This document shows, in pieces, positions 17,840 to 25,919 of a stretch of DNA of 34,721 nucleotides (position 1 is its first letter; each line of letters opens with the position of its first letter). Source of the DNA: Alphaproteobacteria bacterium (GTDB lineage: Bacteria > Pseudomonadota > Alphaproteobacteria > Rhizobiales > Aestuariivirgaceae); assembly GCA_024279095.1 (NCBI GenBank), contig JAJRRY010000069.1, positions 1-34,721 of the forward strand, written 5' to 3'. The notes under the pieces are model-generated. The model saw only the letters and a list, made by a program, of their open reading frames with translations, searched no databases and was not told the DNA's origin. The translations under genes and the position numbers were made by a program.

Positions 17840-18595
17840 TCAGGCGCGATCGTCCTCGTCCTGCCCGGCGGCGGCGGCCAGCGCGGCCAGCGAGGGCGCA
17901 TGCATGCACCCGCTCCCAACGGTGGTGACCAATCCCTCGCTGCGCAACCGGGTGATCTGGCGCGAGACGGTTTCGATCGTCAGGCCGAGATAGTCGGCAA
18001 TATCGATCCGGCGCAGAGGCAGTTCGAAGGTCACGCCCTCATCACCGCCATGAACGGCGCATCCGGCCTTGCGGGCCCGGCGTGCCAGCACGAGAAGGAA
18101 GCTCGCCACCTTTTCGCGAGCCGTCTTGCGCCCCAGAAGCACCATCCAGTCCCGGGCAGCGTCCAGCTCGTCGAGCGTCTTTTCGTAAAGCCTGTGTTCC
18201 AGCCCCGGAAACCGCTGCATCAGATTGCGGAAGGCCTCGGCGGGGTAGCAGCAGAGTTCCACCTCCGTCGCCGCCTCCGCGAAACAGGCGTTCGTGGCAC
18301 CATGAGCCCGTCCCAGAAAATCCGGTGGAAAGAGAATGCCCACGATCTGCTGCCTGCCATCGGCAAGCGCCTTGGTCAGACGCACGGTCCCGGAGAGGAT
18401 GTTGGCGAAGAATTCCGGCTTCTCGTTCTCGGAAAAAATGATCTGGCCCGCCGGTATCGTGCGGTGATGGGCGATGCGGGACAGCTCGGAAAGCTCCTCC
18501 TCGCCCAGCCCTTCGCATATGCCGCCCTTCGCCGCCGGACAGCTCCGGCAGCTGCGCAGCTGCTCCGGCAGGATCTGGTCGGGACGCAGATTCAC
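17840..18595 (-). CDS. Crp/Fnr-family transcriptional regulator, FNR/FnrL-like
   Basis: N-terminal CRSCPAAKGGIC (C-x2-C-x6-C), cNMP-binding fold, HTH IADYLGLTIETVSRQITRLRSEGLV with the E--SR recognition pattern of FNR-type proteins. Confidence 0.93.
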   Translation of the reverse strand: MNLRPDQILPEQLRSCRSCPAAKGGICEGLGEEELSELSRIAHHRTIPAGQIIFSENEKPEFFANILSGTVRLTKALADGRQQIVGILFPPDFLGRAHGATNACFAEAATEVELCCYPAEAFRNLMQRFPGLEHRLYEKTLDELDAARDWMVLLGRKTAREKVASFLLVLARRARKAGCAVHGGDEGVTFELPLRRIDIADYLGLTIETVSRQITRLRSEGLVTTVGSGCMHAPSLAALAAAAGQDEDDRA

Positions 18596-18915
18596 GTTGA
18601 TTCACCGAGGGAATGCTGAAGTGCAAGGGGGCTCGTCATATGGCACGAAAGAGCATATCCGCAAATGGACGTCAATCCATGCAAGGGATCACCGCTCCGC
18701 GGAAGGTTCCGCAACGGTCTCGGTCCGGGCTGTGGAAGAAAAGAAGCAGGGGCGGCGGTTTCCAACGGAAAGTGGGGGGAACGAAGCGACAGCTGGCTTT
18801 CTCGACAGATCCCACCGCCCCTTAGGGTTTTGCCGGTCTGCCATGTTCGGAATGCGCATCCCGGCCTGTGCCTGTTGTGTGGTCAGAAAATTATGCCTGA
18901 CGGCCCGCAATTGCA

Positions 18916-18929
18916 TTGACCTGCATCAA
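18916..18929. promoter_or_regulatory. FNR/FixK-type box (distal of a tandem pair)
   Basis: TTGACCTGCATCAA, 9 of 10 match; the ORF track used its TTG as a start codon. Confidence 0.65.
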
Positions 18930-18957
18930 GGAATGCAATTTTTTGCAGCCTTCCGCC

Positions 18958-18971
18958 TTGACGGGAATCAT
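18958..18971. promoter_or_regulatory. FNR/FixK-type box (proximal of a tandem pair)
   Basis: TTGACGGGAATCAT, 8 of 10 match; exactly 42 bp from the distal box. Confidence 0.5.
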
Positions 18972-18984
18972 TGCGAGCATCGAT

Positions 18985-19002
18985 TGCATGAGGGATCATG
19001 CA
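18985..19002. repeat. Perfect short inverted repeat in the APH/kinase leader
   Basis: TGCATGA-GGGA-TCATGCA, 7-bp arms with a 4-nt spacer. Confidence 0.6.
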
Positions 19003-19038
19003 TTCCGGCAGGCAGGATTCTCATACGGGATGCATGCA

Positions 19039-20610
19039 ATGGGCGATGGTAACGGAACGGGGCAGGACGAGATCAGGGCCTTTCTCGAGAATCCGCAAAA
19101 CTGGCCGAACGAGCCTGACCGAATCGAGCGCATCGAAACGCACATCTCGCACATCTTCCTCGGGGGCGATCTCGCCCTGAAGATGAAGAAGGCCGTTCGC
19201 CTGCCCTATCTGGATTTCTCCACTCTGGAACTGCGGGAAAGGTTCTGCCGCCGGGAAGTGGAGATCAATCGCCTTTTCTCCCCCGAGCTGTACCTGGGAC
19301 TCGGACGGGTGAGTCGCGGTCGGGATGGGATGCTACGACTTGGCGACTTCGGGAAAACGGTCGAATGGCTGGTGCGCATGCGCCGTTTCGACGACAAGGA
19401 CATTCTCTCCGAGGTGGCGCGGCGAGGGCCACTGGGGTCATCTCTCGTCCGTGCCCTCGCCGGCATGGTGGCGGAAAGTCACCGCAAGGCCATGGTGCGG
19501 GAAGTTGACGGCTGGCACAGCATCATGCGCACCATCGAGGAGCTGCACGACAGCGCGCTCGGGAAAGGCACGCTGCCGGAAGAAGCCGGCGTGGCCCACT
19601 TCCTGGACATGGCCGCATCACTGGCGCAGGAGCGCCGCGGACTGCTCGAGGAACGGGGGGCGGCAGGCGCCATACGCCGCTGTCACGGCGACCTGCACCT
19701 GGGTAATATCGTCCTGTGGGAAGGCCGTCCCCTGCTCTTCGATGCCATCGAGTTCTCCGAGGAACTGGCAACCGTGGACGTGCTGAACGACCTTGCCTTT
19801 CTCCTGATGGATCTCGTTCACAGGGGGCAGCGGAAGGCTGCCAATCGCCTCATGAACTGGTGGCTCCAGTTCCTGCATGACGAGGGGCATCATGCCGCGC
19901 TGGGGCTTGCTGGTCTCTATATTGCCTGCAGGGCGGGCATCCGGGCGATGGTCTCGGTGGATCTCGCCCTGCAGAAGGAGGATCGGGAGCGCAAGGACAT
20001 GCTGAGTCGCGCCACGGCATACATGAAGACGGCAAGTCACGCGCTCCGTCCGCCGCGGCCATGCATGGTGGCCATCGGCGGCCTTTCCGGCAGCGGCAAG
20101 ACGACGCTTGCCACCGCCCTTGCTCCCTGGCTGGCTCCGGGGGCCGGCGCTGCGCATTTCCGCTCCGACGTGGAACGCAAGCTCATGGCGGGTGTGGACG
20201 AATACGAAAGACTGGGGCCGGAATTCTATACGCAGGAGAAATCCGATGCCGTCTACCGTCGGATCATCGCCAAGGCGCAGGAGACCGCGGCATCCGGCTG
20301 GGTGGCGGTGATTGACGCGGTATTCCTGAAGGAACGGGAAAGACGTGCGGCAGAAGAGGCGGCACGGGCCGCCGGTGCGGACTTCCGGGGACTGTGGCTG
20401 GATGCGGCTCCGGAGACCCTGAAACGGCGGGTGGGCACCCGCTTTCATGATGCTTCCGATGCCACGCCGCAGGTCGTGGACATGCAGCTATCACAGCGCC
20501 CGGAAATTTCCGGATGGACGCGAATATCCGCGGAAGGCGGGCCGGAGACGGTGCTGGAGCGGGCGCTGGATGCCCTCGGCATTTCTCCCGACACGGCCGG
20601 AAGCGGCTGA
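19039..20610 (+). CDS. Bifunctional aminoglycoside phosphotransferase-like / P-loop (AAA) ATP-binding protein
   Basis: APH catalytic loop CHGDLHLGNIVL and metal Asp region LFDAIEFSEELATVDVLNDLAFLLMDL; C-terminal Walker A AIGGLSGSGKTTLA. The upstream extension to 18916 overlaps regulatory boxes. Confidence 0.88.
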   Translation: MGDGNGTGQDEIRAFLENPQNWPNEPDRIERIETHISHIFLGGDLALKMKKAVRLPYLDFSTLELRERFCRREVEINRLFSPELYLGLGRVSRGRDGMLRLGDFGKTVEWLVRMRRFDDKDILSEVARRGPLGSSLVRALAGMVAESHRKAMVREVDGWHSIMRTIEELHDSALGKGTLPEEAGVAHFLDMAASLAQERRGLLEERGAAGAIRRCHGDLHLGNIVLWEGRPLLFDAIEFSEELATVDVLNDLAFLLMDLVHRGQRKAANRLMNWWLQFLHDEGHHAALGLAGLYIACRAGIRAMVSVDLALQKEDRERKDMLSRATAYMKTASHALRPPRPCMVAIGGLSGSGKTTLATALAPWLAPGAGAAHFRSDVERKLMAGVDEYERLGPEFYTQEKSDAVYRRIIAKAQETAASGWVAVIDAVFLKERERRAAEEAARAAGADFRGLWLDAAPETLKRRVGTRFHDASDATPQVVDMQLSQRPEISGWTRISAEGGPETVLERALDALGISPDTAGSG

Positions 20611-20623
20611 TCGCGAACCACAT

Positions 20624-20659
20624 GAAAGGCCGGTGGGCATTCTCCGTCACCGGCCTTTC
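20624..20659. terminator. Terminator-like hairpin between convergent genes
   Basis: GAAAGGCCGGTG-N12-CACCGGCCTTTC perfect 12-bp stem after the APH/kinase stop and before the merR stop. Confidence 0.82.
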
Positions 20660-20693
20660 ACGACGTGTTCCGCTATCGATTCCGTGAAGATTC

Positions 20694-21143
20694 TCAGCGC
20701 TTCTTCTGTTCTTCCTGGGCGAGGCGCTCCTTGAGCATACCGTTGACGATCTCGATGGTACGCTCCAGGTCGGCAATGGCCTCTTCCAGTTCCACGCGCT
20801 GCTGGCGGAGAGCCACCAGCCGCTCCGCCATCTTTTTGGAAGCATGCTTGAGCTGGGTAAGCTGGCCGTCCTTGAGATTGTAGAGGTCCAGCATCTCCTT
20901 GATCTCGGCCAGCGTGAAACCGACCTTCTTGCCACGCAGGATGAGCTTCAGGCGCGCCCTGTCCCGATAGCTGAAGATGCGTGTCCAGCCACGCCGCGTC
21001 GGATGGAGAAGTCCCTTCTGCTCATAGAACCGCAAGGCTCTCGGCGTGACGTTGAATTCCCGGCAGAGCTGGGTGATCGTGTAGGTCTCGTTTCGCCTGT
21101 CCTTTTCCGTCTTGTTGTCCTTGTTCTCCTGACCTTCAGCCAT
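20694..21143 (-). CDS. MerR-family transcriptional regulator
   Basis: YTITQLCREFNVTPRALRFYEQKGLLHPTRRGWTRIFSYRDRARLKLILRGKKVGFTLAEIKEML, the MerR HTH, then a C-terminal coiled coil. Confidence 0.92.
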   Translation of the reverse strand: MAEGQENKDNKTEKDRRNETYTITQLCREFNVTPRALRFYEQKGLLHPTRRGWTRIFSYRDRARLKLILRGKKVGFTLAEIKEMLDLYNLKDGQLTQLKHASKKMAERLVALRQQRVELEEAIADLERTIEIVNGMLKERLAQEEQKKR

Positions 21144-21216
21144 GTCCTCGACTCCTTGCAGTGGCGGGCCGTTCGGCCTCTTTCTCCCGTATCCCCGGAC
21201 CCGTCGTTGCGGGATT

Positions 21217-21239
21217 ACTGGTAATTTTTATGTACCAGT
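21217..21239. promoter_or_regulatory. Dyad-symmetric putative operator upstream of merR
   Basis: ACTGGTA-ATTTTTATG-TACCAGT, perfect 7-bp arms, 74 bp upstream of the merR start. Confidence 0.5.
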
Positions 21240-21607
21240 CTCCTTAGATGCCAAGTGATCCAACGTCAAGAACCAAAGTTTCCGGTACGGCTGACACGCG
21301 GCATCATTCATTCTGTATACTGACTTTATTTTCCTCTGACCATCAGAAGGCGGAAGGGTGGTTTATCCGTTCACGGAACCCGGAGGCTGTCAAGGGATCA
21401 CTGGCCAATCCGGAGGCGCACATGGGAGATTCTATTTCTCCCTTGGTAGTTGTGCAATAGTTGTGTGGCGTTCGGACAATTTTCTTAAGGGAAAATTTAC
21501 CAAGATCCTCAACTGTCGCTTCAAGAAGACGCAAGCCTGTCCGGTTGGCGATTCGCACCCGCCGGCGGGAGCGTGAGAACGTTCACCCATTCCGTGAGAG
21601 CACAGGC

Positions 21608-24600
21608 ATGAAGCCGGCAAGTACCTGGAGCGTCAAAGGCATCGACAGCATCACCCGCGAGCTCGCCAAGAAGGCGGCTCATGAAAGAGGCATGACGCTT
21701 GGGCAGTGGCTCAACGACGTCATCAGGCGACAGGCGGAAGAGGCCGGCGAGGAACCCGCGAAAAACTCGCGAAAAGCACGTGCGGGCACCGATCCCGAGA
21801 TCGCGCACAAGCTGGACGAGCTGGCCGAGCAGCTCCGCGCCCTCGTCCAGAAGGAGCAGAGCACGGCAGTATCGCGCTTCACCTCGCCAGACGAGGCGGA
21901 GGCGGCCGGTCTGGCGGAAGTCATCGAGCGCATCGAGCGCAACGAGGCGGCCACCGCGAAAACTCTCGACGTGATCCATGCGCGCCTCGATGAGCTGGCC
22001 GAACAGATGCGCGATGTGGCTGCCGGCATGGCCAGGCAGGAGGATGCCGACGGCATGACGAAAAGCGGCGAGCTAGAAACGGCGCTGCGCAACGTCATGG
22101 AGCATCTGGAGCAGTCCGAGGCCCGCACGTCGGAAACGCTGGAACATATTCAGCGGCGCCTGAACGACGTGGCCGCCCAGGCGGCAGAAGCCGGGGAAAT
22201 CGCAGCATCCGGAGACAACGGCAGGATGCTGGCGGATATCGAGAAACGTCTGGACGTGCTGAACAGCCACCTGACGGAGATCCGCGAGAGGACGGACGAG
22301 GACACGCGCGCCTACGTAGACGCCCACTTGGAGAAGCTGGCCGAACGCGTGGATGCCGTTTATCGCACCAGCCAGGGCCTGCCCGGCAAGGTGGAAGGGC
22401 TGGTTGCGGAGATCGCCGAAAACCGCTTTGGCGAGATCGAGGCGCGCATCGATGCCATGGTGACGCGCCTGCGCACGCAGCTGGAGGAAATGGCTTCCGG
22501 TTCGCTGGAGTTCGACCGCGTTTCCGCCCGCGTCGAGGAACTCGACCGCAAGCTGGACCAAGTGGCTTCGCAGGCAGCGTCGGCGCAGGAGCTCGAAGGC
22601 ATGCGCGCAGCCATCGAGCAGCTCTCGCTGCAGGTTGAGGCCAAGGCCGACAAGAAGGATTTCGATGCCATCACCCGGCGTCTGGAGACGTTCATCACGA
22701 CCCTGAAAGAGGATCGCTCCGGCGGTGGCACCTCCAACTTGGAGAAACGGGTACTGGAGCTCGAAGAAACACTGCGCGGAATATCCGAATCCGGAGTGGG
22801 GCCGGCCTCCAAGGCGGCACAGGAAACCGCCATGCGGCTGGAAGAGAGTATCAAGCTCATCGAGAAGCGCCTCGAAGGCGCTGAAGACCGGCTGAACCAC
22901 ATGCCGGTGCTGGAAAACTCCATTGCCGCACTGAATCGCGCACTGGAGGACATGCAGCTTTCTGGTGAGGCGACCGCAAGCGAACCGGAAAGCGAGATCC
23001 GCGCTCTCCAGGAGGGGCTGGAGGCGGTGAAGGAGGCTGCCGCCAATTCCGATGCACGCATGCGCGAAACCCTCAAGGCGGTTCACGAGACGCTGGCACA
23101 CATCATCGACAAGCTGGACACCGTCGAAAAGGAGATGGAAGCCCGTTCCACCGCCAAGGGCAAGTCCTCCGAGGCAGCTTCTCCCGTCACCAGCACGGAG
23201 ACGCAAAAGTCCGGCAGGACTGTGGACACGGGCAATTCTTCCGACAGTGGCGACGCGGTGAGCCGTCTTGCCAGCGAGGCGGCAAAGGCGGCTGCGGCCG
23301 CCGATTCCATGACGGTGGACACAGCCGTTGCGGGCAGCAAGGAAACCGCATCCGCATCCCGCGGAAAGACCGGCGGGAAATCCCCCGTCGAGGATGCCCC
23401 TCTGAAGGAAGACTTCATCGCCGCGGCCCGCCGTGCTGCCATGGCTGCAGCTTCCGGTAACGGGACGGATGCCACGACCACCGGCAGCGGCCTGATCGAG
23501 CGTCTCAGGATGCGCAAGGACCGGCAGGCGGAAGCAGGCACAGAAGAAATCGGAAAGCCTTCCACCCGGGATACGGCCGACAAAGTGGAAGAGAAAAGCG
23601 GAAAGCCTTTCTCGCTGTCCTTTTTCAGCCGCGGCAGGAAGACGGAAGAGGCCATCGCCGGAGAAGCGCCTGCGGCGCAGGAAGAGGTGGCGGAAGCAGC
23701 CGGAGGAAGCCGCCGGCGGCGCCTGTTGCTGATGGGCGTGGTGCTGCTTGCGGCGGTTTCGGCCCTCATCATGCGCCAGCAGCAGAACGCAAAGTCTCCG
23801 GAGGCCAGTGCCCCGGTACTGTCTGCCCCCATGGACGACAAGGCGACGGATGCAGCGCCTGCCGCCCCGAAGACCCGGCAGGAGAGCGGAACTGCGACCA
23901 CGGGCAGCGCCACCAGCCGGAAGGAGGCGAACCGCTCCCGCTACCTTTTCGAGAAACTCAACGCCCGCATTGCGGCACTTTCCGACACCACGGAAGAAGC
24001 CGGGGAACCAGACCGGATCATTACCGCTTCTCTCGGCACCACGGGCGACGAAAAGACCGCCGGAACCTCACGGAAGGCAGAAAAGGCGACGGACGCCGCA
24101 GATCCGGAGGAGATCGGCACCCCCGCCTTGCGTGCGGCGGCGGAAAAAGGTGATCCCCACGCCCAGTTCATCATGGGCAGCCACTATCTGGAAAAGCGCG
24201 ATTTTGCGAAGGCGGCGGAATGGTTCGAGAAGGCGGCACGACGCGGCCTTGCCGTGGCCCAGTATCGCCTCGGCACGCTGTACGAGCGCGGACGTGGTGT
24301 ACCGCAGGACGTGAAGAAGGCCTTGGACTGGTACGAAAAGGCGGCCAGGGCCGGGAACGTGAAGGCCATGCACAATCTGGCCGTCATGCTCACCAATGGC
24401 CAGGGCGGTCGGACATCCTATGCGGAGGCCGCACGGTGGTTCCTCTCCGCGGCCCGGCACGGACTGCGCGATTCCCAGTACAATCTCGCCGTGCTCTATC
24501 AGCGCGGCCTCGGCGTGCTGAAGGACGAGGAGGAAGCCTACAAGTGGTTCGGCATTGCCGCACGCATCGGTGATGCGGACGCGGCACGACTGCAGAACAC

Positions 24601-25000
24601 CCTGAAGGCGCACCTCGACAGGAAAACGATCGGCCGGCTGGACAGGGAGATCGCCTCCTGGAAGCCGGCGCGGGTCGTCAAGGAAGCCAATTTCATCGTC
24701 GTGAACCGCCCTGAATGGCGAAGCCGGAAGCCGGTGAAGAAGGCCTCCGCAACGGCGAAACCGGAACATGCGCTCGACGGTCCGGCACGCATCCGGCGCA
24801 TCCAGGAGCTCCTGAAGCGTCTCGGCTACGATGTCGGCCCTGCGGACGGCAAGATGGGCAATCGCACGGCCAATGCCATCCGGCTGTTCCAGCTTCAGGC
24901 AGGCCTGCCCGTGAATGGTCAAGCATCCGATACCGTCCTGCGGCTTCTGGAGCGGCGCATCAGCCGCAGCGGTCCGCAGAAGACACGCCCCAGCGCCTGA
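21608..25000 (+). CDS. PodJ-like polarity protein: N-terminal SVKGID/GMTLGQWLN motif, long coiled coil, single TM, Sel1-like repeats, peptidoglycan-binding domain
   Basis: TWSVKGIDSITRELAKKAAHERGMTLGQWLNDVI N-terminus; extended heptad region; TM LLLMGVVLLAAVSALIM; about four Sel1 repeats (GDPHAQFIMGSHYLEKRDFAKAAEWFEKAA..., AVAQYRLGTLYERGRGVPQDVKKALDWYEKAA...); C-terminal RIQELLKRLGYDVGPADGKMGNRTANAIRLFQLQAGL. Confidence 0.85.
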   Translation: MKPASTWSVKGIDSITRELAKKAAHERGMTLGQWLNDVIRRQAEEAGEEPAKNSRKARAGTDPEIAHKLDELAEQLRALVQKEQSTAVSRFTSPDEAEAAGLAEVIERIERNEAATAKTLDVIHARLDELAEQMRDVAAGMARQEDADGMTKSGELETALRNVMEHLEQSEARTSETLEHIQRRLNDVAAQAAEAGEIAASGDNGRMLADIEKRLDVLNSHLTEIRERTDEDTRAYVDAHLEKLAERVDAVYRTSQGLPGKVEGLVAEIAENRFGEIEARIDAMVTRLRTQLEEMASGSLEFDRVSARVEELDRKLDQVASQAASAQELEGMRAAIEQLSLQVEAKADKKDFDAITRRLETFITTLKEDRSGGGTSNLEKRVLELEETLRGISESGVGPASKAAQETAMRLEESIKLIEKRLEGAEDRLNHMPVLENSIAALNRALEDMQLSGEATASEPESEIRALQEGLEAVKEAAANSDARMRETLKAVHETLAHIIDKLDTVEKEMEARSTAKGKSSEAASPVTSTETQKSGRTVDTGNSSDSGDAVSRLASEAAKAAAAADSMTVDTAVAGSKETASASRGKTGGKSPVEDAPLKEDFIAAARRAAMAAASGNGTDATTTGSGLIERLRMRKDRQAEAGTEEIGKPSTRDTADKVEEKSGKPFSLSFFSRGRKTEEAIAGEAPAAQEEVAEAAGGSRRRRLLLMGVVLLAAVSALIMRQQQNAKSPEASAPVLSAPMDDKATDAAPAAPKTRQESGTATTGSATSRKEANRSRYLFEKLNARIAALSDTTEEAGEPDRIITASLGTTGDEKTAGTSRKAEKATDAADPEEIGTPALRAAAEKGDPHAQFIMGSHYLEKRDFAKAAEWFEKAARRGLAVAQYRLGTLYERGRGVPQDVKKALDWYEKAARAGNVKAMHNLAVMLTNGQGGRTSYAEAARWFLSAARHGLRDSQYNLAVLYQRGLGVLKDEEEAYKWFGIAARIGDADAARLQNTLKAHLDRKTIGRLDREIASWKPARVVKEANFIVVNRPEWRSRKPVKKASATAKPEHALDGPARIRRIQELLKRLGYDVGPADGKMGNRTANAIRLFQLQAGLPVNGQASDTVLRLLERRISRSGPQKTRPSA

Positions 25001-25050
25001 AGCGACTGCCCGGGCTGGAAACGGCAAGGCTTTCTCCCCATACTCCGTGC

Positions 25051-25407
25051 ATGAGAACGGATCCGGCCATCTCGATCCTGCTGGGATTGCCTTTCTGGGC
25101 CCTGCTGCCTGTCGCTTTCCGGGGCGACATGGCGCAGGCGGCAGCTCTTGCCGCGCTGGTGTGGAGCATCCTGCTGCTTGCCGGTCTGCTGCCATGGCGG
25201 CACGGAAGACGACAGGCCTTCATGATCCCTGCAGCCCTTCTGATTGCCCTGCCTTTCCTGCCGCTGCCAGTGGCACTGGCTCTGTCCGCCGGTTTCGTGA
25301 TTCTCTACGCATGGTGGAACCGCACCGGTTTTCGGCACCCGAACGCCACCCTTGCCGCTGTCTCGGTACCACCCCTGATGCTGCTTTCCGCCTCCATGCT
25401 GGCCTGA
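25051..25407 (+). CDS. Small hypothetical membrane protein
   Basis: 118 aa with several hydrophobic segments (ILLGLPFWALLPVAF, ALAALVWSILLLAGLLPW, AALLIALPFLPLPVALALSAGFVILYAWW). Confidence 0.6.
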   Translation: MRTDPAISILLGLPFWALLPVAFRGDMAQAAALAALVWSILLLAGLLPWRHGRRQAFMIPAALLIALPFLPLPVALALSAGFVILYAWWNRTGFRHPNATLAAVSVPPLMLLSASMLA

Positions 25408-25481
25408 CTTCCCATCCGAACTTCACCGGGAGATGGAATGGCGGGTTTCCTCCCGCTGGAATTCCCGCTAGAAAACAGGGC

Positions 25482-25874
25482 ATGTACGAAAAGGTGACAG
25501 CAGGCGTCCGGGTAATCGTGCAGCCCGAGTATCGCGAAGAGCAATCCGATCCGGCCCAGGGCTATTACGTCTGGGCCTATCATGTCGTGATCCGCAACGA
25601 GAGCTCCCGGGCCATGACCCTGAAGACCCGCTACTGGCGCGTCACGGATGGACGCGGCCGGGTGCAGGAGGTGCGCGGCGCCGGCGTGGTGGGAGAACAG
25701 CCGCGGCTGGAGCCGGGCGAAAGCTTCGAGTACACCTCGGGCACTCCCCTTGCAACGCCGGGTGGCTTCATGTGCGGCGCCTACCAGATGGAGCTTGACG
25801 ATGGTTCCATGCTGGAGGTTGAGATTCCGACCTTCTCCCTGGACATTCCCGAAACCCGGCGGCTGATGCACTGA
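25482..25874 (+). CDS. apaG: Co2+/Mg2+ efflux protein ApaG
   Basis: VRVIVQPEYREEQSDPAQGYYVWAYHVVIRNESSRAMTLKTRYWRVTDGRGRVQEVRGAGVVGEQPRLEPGESFEYTSGTPLATPGGFMCGAYQM. Confidence 0.96.
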   Translation: MYEKVTAGVRVIVQPEYREEQSDPAQGYYVWAYHVVIRNESSRAMTLKTRYWRVTDGRGRVQEVRGAGVVGEQPRLEPGESFEYTSGTPLATPGGFMCGAYQMELDDGSMLEVEIPTFSLDIPETRRLMH

Positions 25875-25919
25875 AGCACCCTTCTGCCGGGGCATCGTCC
25901 TGCAACTGGCACTGCCCTG

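Noticed and set aside
18474-19052. Small + strand ORFs (18474-19052, 18613-18825, 18665-18919) in the fnr/kinase gap
   Set aside because: No recognisable domains, mutually overlapping frames, and they cover predicted regulatory boxes; treated as non-coding.
22073-23206. 377-aa and 238-aa reverse ORFs within the podJ-like gene
   Set aside because: Antisense to a coherent coiled-coil reading frame; Leu/His- or Ser-rich shadow ORFs.
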